This document shows, one piece after another, positions 1 to 5,926 of a DNA stretch of 6,790 nt. The stretch comes from Oscillospiraceae bacterium (GTDB lineage Bacteria; Bacillota; Clostridia; Oscillospirales; Ruminococcaceae). Location of the stretch: positions 1 through 6,790 of the forward strand of contig JAIRWE010000102.1 in the NCBI GenBank assembly GCA_031253365.1, written 5' to 3'. The stretch's first letter is position 1, and the number at the start of each line of letters is the position of its first letter. The position numbers and the translations under genes were made by a program. The notes under the pieces are model-generated. The model was not told the origin of the DNA. It did not search any database and saw only the letters and a program-made list of their open reading frames with translations.

Positions 1-43
1 AATTTGAAATCCGCTTCGCCTACGGCTCGCCGGATTTCAAATT
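1..43. repeat. Perfect 13-bp inverted repeat with nested inner stem
   Basis: Positions 1-13 (AATTTGAAATCCG) are the exact reverse complement of 31-43. The 17-base centre contains a further GCC/GGC pair (18-20 with 24-26), so the whole unit can fold into a two-tier hairpin. It is followed by ATTTTC, a poor T-tract, so it could be a weak or bidirectional terminator for a gene left of the window. The structure, with a GC-rich centre flanked by A/T-rich arms, equally fits a dispersed palindromic (REP-like) element. It starts at base 1, so the arms may extend further left. The pairing is directly visible; the role is inferred. Confidence 0.75.
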
Positions 44-145
44 TTCGGATATACCATCAATCAGGCACGCTTTTTAAAATATTTTTGCCTTTGTGGGTCA
101 TATGTATTTACAACGCAGAGTGTGTTAATTAAATAACAAGCCAGT
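44..145. other. A/T-rich intergenic stretch, no gene seen
   Basis: This stretch lies between the edge palindrome and the left end of the insertion-sequence remnant. It is A/T-rich and has a weak 5-bp inverted repeat (AGGCA 63-67 with TGCCT 86-90) around an AAAATATTTT palindrome. No start codon with a ribosome binding site and no recognisable protein segment was found on either strand. A long minus-strand reading frame crosses it, but its translation resembles no protein family and it overlaps the transposase remnant. Confidence 0.5.
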
Positions 146-147
146 CG

Positions 148-163
148 TGGACAAACGGCGCGT
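148..163 (+). repeat. Left terminal inverted repeat of IS remnant
   Basis: TGGACAAACGGCGCGT. It pairs with 473-487 on the opposite strand, with one extra G in this copy. The TGGACA part doubles as the -35 box of the candidate transposase promoter, a common arrangement in insertion sequences. Confidence 0.6.
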
Positions 164-176
164 TTTGTGATACAAT
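148..176 (+). promoter_or_regulatory. Candidate promoter of the transposase remnant
   Basis: TGGACA (148-153) and TACAAT (171-176) are separated by 17 bases, with an extended -10 TG at 168-169. Each box differs from the sigma-A consensus by one base. Transcription would start next to the ATG at 184, giving an almost leaderless message. The boxes are directly visible; activity is inferred. Confidence 0.5.
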
Positions 177-183
177 AAGAGGT

Positions 184-472
184 ATGAAAAAGACAACAAT
201 AAGCGAAGGAAAACAGTGCCCGAAATGCGGGAAGGCGGAAAACCAAGCAAAAAAGGGATATAATCGGTCGGGGACACAGCGGTGCATGTGTAAGGAGCGC
301 GGCGCGGGTAAGATTTTGGCATGAGCAAGGCGAATGTTTAATAGAGGTGGCTATGGATAAAGGCACGGCAAAATTAAAATGCAAAGTTCCGGTGCAACAC
401 AACTCCTCTGACCATGACAAACATCTTCACAAATTCCGCGAAGTCGGTTTCTCGGTTCTCGATTTCTTTTAG
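184..472 (+). pseudogene. IS1-like transposase remnant (zinc finger plus C-terminal piece)
   Basis: The first segment is 184-324, 46 codons. It contains CPKCG and, 18 residues after that motif begins, RCMCKE, preceded by KKGYNRSGTQ. This is the four-cysteine zinc finger and RSGxQR signature of IS1-type transposase N-termini. Directly after it comes RGAGKIL and a TGA. Restoring one G near 318-320 would continue the frame as GMSKANV (318-338) before a new stop. That suggests an internal deletion joined the finger to the helix-turn-helix segment and a one-base loss then broke it. The last segment (ATG at 353, stop 470-472) reads 39 residues ending FREVGFSVLDFF, and its stop abuts the right terminal repeat, as expected for a transposase C-terminus. 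The 353 ATG has AGAGG upstream, so an independent small protein is a weaker alternative. The zinc finger is well supported; the two later pieces are inference. Confidence 0.55.
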
Positions 473-487
473 ACGCGCGTTTGTCCA
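473..487 (-). repeat. Right terminal inverted repeat of IS remnant
   Basis: On the minus strand this reads TGGACAAACGCGCGT, matching the left repeat at 148-163 except for one missing G. It begins one base after the stop codon of the C-terminal transposase piece. Confidence 0.6.
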
Positions 488-490
488 TGC

Positions 491-536
491 CTTTTTTCAA
501 AAAAGCCTTGACAAACAAAACAATATGTGTTAGAAT
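491..536 (+). promoter_or_regulatory. Strong sigma-A-type promoter of glnN with A/T-rich upstream element
   Basis: The -35 box TTGACA (508-513) is a perfect consensus. After a 17-base spacer comes TAGAAT (531-536), with the extended -10 dinucleotide TG at 528-529. CTTTTTTCAAAAAAG (491-505) lies immediately upstream, where an UP element would contact the RNA polymerase alpha subunit. Transcription should begin near 543. I found no convincing GlnR/TnrA box (TGTNA-N7-TNACA) around it, so any nitrogen control probably acts elsewhere, possibly on the leader RNA. Confidence 0.8.
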
Positions 537-547
537 ACCCCCTGTAA

Positions 548-584
548 GTAGCGAAGGCGCTGTGGGCTGTTGTCCGTAGCGCTT
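548..584 (+). promoter_or_regulatory. glnN 5' leader with strong hairpin and competing alternative stem
   Basis: Bases 555-567 pair with 572-584 over 13 consecutive positions (several G-U) around a TGTT loop at 568-571. The sequence GTAGCG occurs twice, at 548-553 and 576-581, and both copies can pair with CGCTGT (558-563). The first copy would form a smaller hairpin with loop AAGG (554-557), so the two folds exclude each other. There is no T-tract after the stem, so it is not an obvious terminator. It does not resemble the glutamine riboswitch consensus as I know it. The loop also lacks the A1/G4 hexaloop pattern of ANTAR-bound RNAs. The pairing is visible; a regulatory or mRNA-stabilising role is inferred. 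Confidence 0.45.
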
Positions 585-611
585 ATCTTATTAACGAAAG
601 GGTGTTACACA

Positions 612-2702
612 ATGAAAGACATTTCGGAACTGTTCGGAAGTATGGTGTTTAACGACGCGGTTATGCGGGCGCGGCTCCCCAAGGAAATTTATAAAGCCCT
701 GAAAAAATCGGTGTCACGCGGAACTCATTTGGAACTCGACGTAGCCAACGTAGTCGCCAACACCATGAAAGACTGGGCAGTCGAAAAGGGTGCGACCCAC
801 TTTACCCACTGGTTCCAGCCCATGACCGGCATTACGGCGGAAAAGCACGACAGCTTCATTTCCCCTTGCGGCGACGGGAAAATCCTCATGGAGTTCTCGG
901 GGAAAGAGCTTGTCCGCGGAGAACCGGACGCTTCCAGTTTCCCGTCGGGCGGGTTGCGCGCCACGTTTGAGGCGAGGGGTTACACGGTTTGGGACACGAC
1001 CTCTTACGCTTTCATCAAGGACGGAACGCTGTGTATTCCCACCGCGTTCTGCTCGTACAGCGGCGAGGCTCTCGACAAAAAAACCCCGCTTCTTCGCTCT
1101 ATGGAAGCTCTTGACAAACAGGCCATGCGCGTTCTGCGCCTTTTCGGCAATAAAACGGCGCGCAGTGTAATCACAACGGTCGGCCCGGAACAAGAATACT
1201 TTTTGATTGATAAGGAAATGTACCTGAAACGTCCCGACTTGATTTACACCGGGAGAACTCTTTTCGGGGCGCGCCCGCCGAAAGGTCAGGAGCTTGACGA
1301 CCATTACTTCGGTTCGCTGAAACCCCGCGTTTCCGCTTTTATGAAAGAATTGGAGGACGAACTGTGGAAGCTGGGCGTCTACGCCAAAACCAAGCACAAC
1401 GAAGTCGCTCCCGCGCAACACGAAATCGCGCCGGTTTTTTCAACCACAAATATAGCCGCCGACCATAACCAGCTCACCATGGAGCTTTTGAAAATCGTCG
1501 CCAACCGCCACGGACTCGCCTGCCTTATTCACGAAAAGCCCTTCGCGGGGGTGAACGGCAGTGGCAAACACAATAACTGGTCCATTTCCACCGACACCGG
1601 CGTAAATTTGCTCGAACCGGGCGAAACGCCCTTCGAGAACGCGCAGTTTTTACTGTTTTTGGTGGCGGTCATCAAAGCCGTCGACGATTATCAGGATTTG
1701 TTGCGCGTTTCCGTCGCGAGCGCGGGTAACGACCACAGGCTCGGCGCGAACGAGGCTCCGCCGGCGATTGTTTCGATGTTCCTCGGCGAGGAATTGACGG
1801 ATATTATGGACGCGATTGAATCCGGCGCGGATTACAAAAACAAAGAGAAGCTTCAAATGGAAATCGGCGTGAACGTGTTGCCGCATTTCCCGAAAGATAC
1901 CACCGACCGCAACCGCACCTCGCCTTTCGCGTTTACCGGAAATAAATTCGAGTTCCGTATGCTCGGCTCGGTGTTCTCGGTATCCGGTCCCAATATCGTT
2001 TTGAACACCATCGTCGCGGAATCCTTGCGGCAATTCGCGGATATTCTGGAAAAATCCGCCGACTTCAAGACCGATTTGGCGGCGCTGATTAAGAAAACGG
2101 TCTGCGAACACAAGCGGATTATCTTCAACGGCAACAACTACGCGGAGGAGTGGGTGACGGAAGCGCAAAAACGCGGGCTTTCAAACCTTAAAACCACCGT
2201 TGACGCGCTCCCCGAATTTATTACCGAGAAAAGCATCGAGTTGTTCTCCTTACACCATATTTTCACAAAACAGGAAATTCACTCGCGCTACGAAATCCTC
2301 ATGGAGGGGTACTGTAAAACGCTCCACATCGAGGCTTTGACAATGACGAACATGGTCAAGGCGCAGATTATCCCCGCCTGCGTGGATTATCAGAACGATT
2401 TGGCTAAACTCCTTAAACGCAAAAAAGAATGCGGCGACTATGACGTTTCATTGGAGGACAATTTGCTGAAAAACGTTTCAAGGCTGTCGGGGTGCCTGCT
2501 GAAAAAGCTGACCGTTCTTGACGACGTTCTGCTTGAAACCAAAGAAACGCAAGAGGTTCTCGAACAGGCGCTTTTCTACCGCGACAAGGTTTATTCGGCC
2601 ATGTCGGAGCTTAGGGCGGTGGCAGACGAACTGGAAACGCTTGTGTCGGCAAAACACTGGCCTTTGCCGACTTACGCGGAACTGCTTTACAGCGTGGTTT
2701 AG
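612..2702 (+). CDS. glnN: Glutamine synthetase type III (GSIII)
   Basis: This cytoplasmic enzyme makes glutamine from glutamate, ammonium and ATP. It is 696 aa, the usual GSIII length of about 700 and much longer than GSI or GSII. Near the N-terminus are the GSIII-specific FGSMVFND and MRARLPKEIYKAL. Catalytic and metal-binding landmarks follow: KHNEVAPAQHEIAP (residues 261-274; E264, E271), GSGKHNNW with the equivalent of the metal-binding histidine at H320, the GSIII signature GNDHRLGANEAPP (372-384), and RNRTSPFAFTGNKFEFR (433-449) containing substrate- and ATP-binding arginines. The C-terminal region is helical and charged, as in the dodecameric GSIII family. I chose ATG 612 because AAAGGG (597-602) lies at ribosome-binding distance; a TTG at 570 would sit in the leader hairpin. 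It has its own promoter and is followed by the glutamate synthase operon, its partner in the GS-GOGAT cycle. No broken motif is seen. Confidence 0.96.
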   Translation: MKDISELFGSMVFNDAVMRARLPKEIYKALKKSVSRGTHLELDVANVVANTMKDWAVEKGATHFTHWFQPMTGITAEKHDSFISPCGDGKILMEFSGKELVRGEPDASSFPSGGLRATFEARGYTVWDTTSYAFIKDGTLCIPTAFCSYSGEALDKKTPLLRSMEALDKQAMRVLRLFGNKTARSVITTVGPEQEYFLIDKEMYLKRPDLIYTGRTLFGARPPKGQELDDHYFGSLKPRVSAFMKELEDELWKLGVYAKTKHNEVAPAQHEIAPVFSTTNIAADHNQLTMELLKIVANRHGLACLIHEKPFAGVNGSGKHNNWSISTDTGVNLLEPGETPFENAQFLLFLVAVIKAVDDYQDLLRVSVASAGNDHRLGANEAPPAIVSMFLGEELTDIMDAIESGADYKNKEKLQMEIGVNVLPHFPKDTTDRNRTSPFAFTGNKFEFRMLGSVFSVSGPNIVLNTIVAESLRQFADILEKSADFKTDLAALIKKTVCEHKRIIFNGNNYAEEWVTEAQKRGLSNLKTTVDALPEFITEKSIELFSLHHIFTKQEIHSRYEILMEGYCKTLHIEALTMTNMVKAQIIPACVDYQNDLAKLLKRKKECGDYDVSLEDNLLKNVSRLSGCLLKKLTVLDDVLLETKETQEVLEQALFYRDKVYSAMSELRAVADELETLVSAKHWPLPTYAELLYSVV

Positions 2703-2716
2703 TCATACGGCAACCT

Positions 2717-2744
2717 TTGAAGACCCGTGCCGCGGTCGGATAAT
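2717..2744 (+). promoter_or_regulatory. Candidate promoter for the glutamate synthase operon
   Basis: TTGAAG (2717-2722) and GATAAT (2739-2744) are separated by 16 bases, matching the sigma-A consensus at 4/6 and 5/6. Transcription would start near 2751, putting the small ATCCATA/TATGGAT hairpin (2753-2775) at the 5' end of the message. The boxes overlap the left arm of a longer hairpin, so promoter and terminator readings of this gap compete. Confidence 0.4.
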
Positions 2745-2797
2745 ATCGGCGCATCCATAAAATTTTTATATGGATTCGCGTTGGTACGGCATGGGTT
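2722..2797 (+). terminator. Long two-tier hairpin between glnN and the GOGAT operon; possible terminator
   Basis: The outer arms are CCCGTGCCG (2724-2732) and CGGCATGGG (2787-2795). They pair over nine positions with one G-U and extend two weaker pairs outward. An inner stem ATCCATA (2753-2759) with TATGGAT (2769-2775) is perfect. Only TTTTC follows the outer arm, and the loop is large, so this would be an inefficient terminator that allows readthrough. It could instead be a structured leader element. The pairing is seen; the function is uncertain. Confidence 0.35.
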
Positions 2798-2851
2798 TTC
2801 GGGGTTGTCTGTCACCGACGCGAAATGTGTGATTTGTCAGGAGGAAATTTT

Positions 2852-3952
2852 ATGCAACGGGAAGGTCAGGTAAGGATTCCGTCGGGATGCGCCATATCGG
2901 GGATTATCGACAAATCCGGTAAGAGGATAAGCGGCGAGGCGATAATAAAATCCATTTCCGTCATGCACGACCGTTCCAACGGCTTGGGCGGCGGTTTCGC
3001 GGCTTACGGGATTTATCCGGAGTATAAGGATTATTACGCCTTACATATATTTTACGATTCCGTAACCGCGAAAAGGGAATGTGAGGAATATCTGGAAGGG
3101 CGGTTTGACATCATCAACCTTTCCAAAATACCGGTCAGAAAAATACGGGAAATCACGGACGAACCGCTTATCTGGCGGTATTTCGTTACGCCCCTTCCCA
3201 CCCGTTTGGCGGACAGCCAGCTTGACGAACGGGAATTTGTCGCGAGGCGCGTGTTTCGCATAAACACTTTAATTGACGGCGCTTACGTTTTCTCCTGCGG
3301 GAAGGATATGGGCGTATTCAAAGCGGTGGGTTTCCCCGAGGATGTGGCGCGGTTCTATAAACTGGAAGATTACGAAGGCTGGTGCTTTACGGCACACGGG
3401 CGTTATCCGACTAACACGCCGGGCTGGTGGGGGGGCGCCCATCCGTTCGCGTTGCTTGACTATTCCGTGGTGCATAACGGCGAAATATCGTCTTATGACG
3501 CGAACCGCCGCGCGATTGAGATGTACGGCTACAAATGTACGTTGAGAACGGATACCGAGGTCATTACCTATATAATAGACTATCTCCGCAGAAAAAAGGG
3601 GCTTAGCTATGAGGAAATCGCGTCGGTGATTGCCGCGCCGTTCTGGAAAACGATTGAGCGTATGCCCCCGCAGGAGCGGGAAACGCACGAGTATTTGCGC
3701 GTCATGTTCGCGGCGCAGCTGATTACCGGTCCTTTTTCAATCATCGTCGGCTTTGAAAACGGCGTAATGGCGCTCAATGACCGGCTGAAACTCAGAAGCA
3801 TGGTTATAGGGGAAAAAGGCGACAAGGTATATATCGCGAGCGAGGAGGCGGCCATTCGCATAATTGAACCGAGCCTCGAAAAAGTATGGGCGCCCAAAGG
3901 CGGTCAACCTGTTGTCGTTTATCTGAATAATCCGAAAGGGGGTAAGGCGTAA
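2852..3952 (+). CDS. Glutamate synthase glutaminase subunit (class II glutamine amidotransferase)
   Basis: This is a stand-alone amidotransferase domain of split glutamate synthase, 366 aa, hydrolysing glutamine and passing ammonia to the FMN subunit. The probable catalytic nucleophile is C13 in IPSGCAISGI. As a class-II (Ntn) enzyme it would need residues 1-12 removed to expose this cysteine. Other class-II landmarks are AHGRYPTN (H182, R184), VVHNGEISSY (H208-E211) and LRTDTEV (D234-E236), which bind glutamine and form the oxyanion hole. MHDRSNGLGGGFAAYGIYPEYKDYYA near the N-terminus is typical of the stand-alone archaeal/clostridial form. I chose ATG 2852 for its AGGAGG (2839-2844) seven bases upstream; an ATG at 2825 has no such site. 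The stop overlaps the next start by one base (TAATG), indicating translational coupling. Purine-synthesis PurF is less likely: it is longer and carries a phosphoribosyltransferase domain absent here. Confidence 0.9.
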   Translation: MQREGQVRIPSGCAISGIIDKSGKRISGEAIIKSISVMHDRSNGLGGGFAAYGIYPEYKDYYALHIFYDSVTAKRECEEYLEGRFDIINLSKIPVRKIREITDEPLIWRYFVTPLPTRLADSQLDEREFVARRVFRINTLIDGAYVFSCGKDMGVFKAVGFPEDVARFYKLEDYEGWCFTAHGRYPTNTPGWWGGAHPFALLDYSVVHNGEISSYDANRRAIEMYGYKCTLRTDTEVITYIIDYLRRKKGLSYEEIASVIAAPFWKTIERMPPQERETHEYLRVMFAAQLITGPFSIIVGFENGVMALNDRLKLRSMVIGEKGDKVYIASEEAAIRIIEPSLEKVWAPKGGQPVVVYLNNPKGGKA

Positions 3953-5457
3953 TGGCGATAAACTATTTATACCCCGAATACGAGGCGGCGAGGAATTATG
4001 ACAGATGTATCACCTGCCGCGCCTGCGAGCGGCAATGCGCGAACGGCGCGCACGAATACGTGGACGAGGCGGATAAAATGGTGTGCGACGATTCCAAATG
4101 CGTGAATTGTCACCGTTGCGTTTCGCTTTGCCCCACCCGCGCCCTGAAAATCGTTAAAAGCGGCAACACCTATAAGGAAAACACCAACTGGAGCGGCAAA
4201 ACAATCGACGAAATTTATCGCCAGGCGGAGAGCGGCGGCGTTCTGCTGTCGAGTATGGGCAACCCCGAAAATTACCCCGTCTATTTTGATAAGATTCTCA
4301 TTAACGCCTCGCAGGTCACGAATCCGTCAATCGACCCCCTCCGCGAACCCATGGAAACGAAGGTTTCCCTCGGTTCCAGACCCCATAACATACAACGCGA
4401 CGAAAACGGGCGGATTATAAACAACCTCCCCCCGCAGCTTTCGCTGTCCATGCCCGTGATGTTCTCCGCCATGAGCTACGGTTCCATCAGCTATAACGCG
4501 CACGAAAGCCTCGCGCGGGCGGCGGAGGAACTGGGTATTCTTTACAACACCGGAGAAGGAGGGTTGCACGAAGATTTCTATAAATACGGAAAAAACACGA
4601 TTGTTCAAGTCGCGTCGGGGCGTTTCGGCGTTCACCCGGAATATCTTAACAGCGGAATGGCCATCGAAATTAAGATAGGGCAAGGCGCGAAACCGGGTAT
4701 CGGCGGGCATCTTCCGGGTACGAAAATCGTCGGGGACATTTCGCGGACGCGGATGATTCCGGAAGGGAGCGACGCCATTTCCCCCGCTCCACATCACGAT
4801 ATATACTCGATTGAGGATTTGCGGCAGCTGGTCTTTTCGCTTAAAGAGGCGACGGACTATAAAAAGCCCGTGATTGTCAAAATCGCGGCGGTTCACAATG
4901 TCGCCGTTATAGCGAGCGGAATAGCCCGAAGCGGCGCGGACATTATCGCGATTGACGGTTTTCGGGGAGGGACGGGTGCCGCTCCCACGAGAATTCGCGA
5001 CAACGTGGGAATCCCCATTGAGCTTGCCCTTGCCAGCACGGACAGGCGTCTGCGCGAAGAGGGAATCCGCGATAACGTTTCAATCGTCGTGGGGGGGAGT
5101 ATCCGTTCAAGCGCGGACATCATAAAATCGGTCGCTTTGGGCGCGGATTGCGTTTATATCGCGACGGGCGCGCTTTTGGCGTTGGGATGTCATCTGTGCA
5201 GAAGCTGCCACAGCGGACGTTGCAACTGGGGAATAGCGACGCAAATTCCCGAGCTTGTCAAACGGCTGAACCCCGACATGGGGTACAAACGCCTTGTGAA
5301 CCTGATGAACGCGTGGCGCCATGAGATTAAGGAAATGCTGGGCGGAATGGGTATAAATTCCATTGAAAGTCTCAAAGGGAACCGCCTTATGCTTCGCGGG
5401 GCGGGGCTGAACGAAAAAGAGCTGAAAATTCTCGGAATCAAGTACGCGGGCGAATAA
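3952..5457 (+). CDS. gltB: Glutamate synthase FMN/Fe-S subunit with N-terminal ferredoxin domain
   Basis: This is the synthase core, 501 aa: ammonia plus 2-oxoglutarate is reduced on FMN to glutamate. Residues 19-61 form a two-[4Fe-4S] ferredoxin domain with C19, C22, C25, C29 and C50, C53, C56, C60; C45 is an extra cysteine. The FMN-binding TIM barrel covers roughly 130-470. It carries FSAMSYGSIS, NTGEGG (G201-G204), GQGAKPGIGGHLPG, VKIAAVHNV (K310), DGFRGGTGAAP (from D335) and the phosphate-binding VVGGSIRSS. The GltB Fe-S motif aligns as C413, C419, C424, followed by NWGIATQ, with an added C416. The fused ferredoxin domain and ~500-aa size match archaeal-type GltS rather than the ~1500-aa bacterial GltB. 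The amidotransferase is the preceding gene, and the GXGXG domain is absent here. Its ATG overlaps the previous stop, with AAAGGGGG (3935-3942) as the ribosome binding site. No truncation is seen. Confidence 0.94.
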   Translation: MAINYLYPEYEAARNYDRCITCRACERQCANGAHEYVDEADKMVCDDSKCVNCHRCVSLCPTRALKIVKSGNTYKENTNWSGKTIDEIYRQAESGGVLLSSMGNPENYPVYFDKILINASQVTNPSIDPLREPMETKVSLGSRPHNIQRDENGRIINNLPPQLSLSMPVMFSAMSYGSISYNAHESLARAAEELGILYNTGEGGLHEDFYKYGKNTIVQVASGRFGVHPEYLNSGMAIEIKIGQGAKPGIGGHLPGTKIVGDISRTRMIPEGSDAISPAPHHDIYSIEDLRQLVFSLKEATDYKKPVIVKIAAVHNVAVIASGIARSGADIIAIDGFRGGTGAAPTRIRDNVGIPIELALASTDRRLREEGIRDNVSIVVGGSIRSSADIIKSVALGADCVYIATGALLALGCHLCRSCHSGRCNWGIATQIPELVKRLNPDMGYKRLVNLMNAWRHEIKEMLGGMGINSIESLKGNRLMLRGAGLNEKELKILGIKYAGE

Positions 5458-5490
5458 AGGCAACCGAAAATTCCGTAATGGGGTGATAAT

Positions 5491-5922
5491 TTGAAAAGGG
5501 TATACGTAAACGAAAAATGGTGTTTAGGATGCCATTTATGCGAGTATTACTGCGCTTTCGCCGGAACGCGGGAAACCGATATGGCGCGGGCGCTTAAAGG
5601 CATAAAAATCAACCCTAAAATCAAAATAGAGGAAAAGGACGGGATTAGCTTCGCCGTTTCCTGTCGCCATTGCCGCGAACCGTTATGCGTGAAGGGGTGC
5701 ATTACCGGCGCGCTGACCGTTTGTGACGGCGTGATTACCGTTGACCGCAACAGATGCGTAAGCTGCTACACCTGTGTTTTAAGCTGCCCTTACGGAGCGG
5801 TTTCCCCGTCTGACGACGGCGCGGTTCAAAAATGTGAGCTTTGCGTCAAAACGGCGGAAGGAACCCCCGCCTGCGTCAGGGGCTGTCCGAACAACGCCAT
5901 TGTTTTCGAGGAAAGGGAATGA
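5491..5922 (+). CDS. Ferredoxin-like 4Fe-4S subunit (HycB/DmsB-type), probable GOGAT electron carrier
   Basis: This is a small cytoplasmic electron-transfer protein of 143 aa with 17 cysteines and no membrane segment. Four cysteine groups are visible: C11, C14, C17, C21; C58, C61, C66, C70; C89, C92, C95, C99; and C115, C118, C128, C132. That is enough for four [4Fe-4S] clusters in the paired pattern of DmsB/HycB-type subunits; C78 is unpaired. It likely shuttles electrons between the FAD protein encoded next and the FMN/Fe-S synthase subunit. The start is TTG at 5491, preceded by a strong GGGGTGA (5480-5486), which makes it the best initiation site even without ATG. It lies 33 bp after the FMN subunit and 4 bp before the oxidoreductase. 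The family is promiscuous (hydrogenases, formate and molybdenum enzymes), so the assignment to glutamate synthase rests on operon context. Confidence 0.87.
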   Translation: MKRVYVNEKWCLGCHLCEYYCAFAGTRETDMARALKGIKINPKIKIEEKDGISFAVSCRHCREPLCVKGCITGALTVCDGVITVDRNRCVSCYTCVLSCPYGAVSPSDDGAVQKCELCVKTAEGTPACVRGCPNNAIVFEERE

Positions 5923-5926
5923 TTTT

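Larger units (their letters stand above)
146..489 (+). mobile_element. Degenerate, internally deleted IS1-like insertion sequence (MITE-like remnant)
   Basis: The ends carry a short terminal inverted repeat. TGGACAAACGGCGCGT at 148-163 matches the reverse complement of 473-487 (TGGACAAACGCGCGT) with one single-base indel, and a C two bases further out (146/489) also pairs. Inside are a zinc-finger transposase N-terminus, a scrap resembling a helix-turn-helix, and a probable transposase C-terminus whose stop codon touches the right repeat. At about 340 bp it is too short to be functional, because the catalytic core is gone. No target-site duplication is recognisable. I placed it near IS1-like transposases from the zinc-finger pattern; the family assignment is from memory and tentative. 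The element ends about 19 bp upstream of the glnN promoter -35 box. Confidence 0.6.

Noticed and set aside
61..420. 119-codon minus-strand reading frame across the upstream region
   Set aside because: It overlaps the transposase remnant, its translation resembles no family, it has no convincing ribosome binding site, and it crosses the IS boundary.
358..487. Open minus-strand frame reading WTNARLKEIENRETDF and further, ending in a stop near 373
   Set aside because: It looks helix-like but has no start codon in frame, begins inside the right terminal repeat, and conflicts with the better-supported plus-strand transposase C-terminus.
528..560. Possible GlnR/TnrA operator near TGTTAGAAT and TGTAAG
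   Set aside because: Neither half-site has a TNACA partner at seven bases, so the match to TGTNA-N7-TNACA fails.
570..611. Upstream TTG start for glutamine synthetase (14 extra residues)
   Set aside because: The TTG sits in the loop and stem of the leader hairpin without a ribosome binding site. ATG 612 has AAAGGG at good spacing and begins with the usual GSIII N-terminus.
543..611. Glutamine riboswitch or ANTAR-type leader upstream of glnN
   Set aside because: The leader has neither the glutamine-riboswitch core as I know it nor paired hexaloops with A1/G4, so only an unassigned hairpin is reported.
714..1421. 235-codon minus-strand reading frame inside glnN
   Set aside because: It lies wholly within a well-conserved GSIII gene, is rich in Arg/Phe/Val as expected of antisense frames in such codon usage, and has no recognisable motif.
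2825..2851. Upstream ATG start for the amidotransferase subunit (9 extra residues)
   Set aside because: The AGGAGG lies downstream of this ATG and is ideally spaced for ATG 2852.
4327..4896. 189-codon minus-strand reading frame inside the FMN subunit gene
   Set aside because: It is antisense to conserved FMN-barrel motifs, with no family resemblance and no promoter or ribosome binding site; it is a by-product of codon bias.
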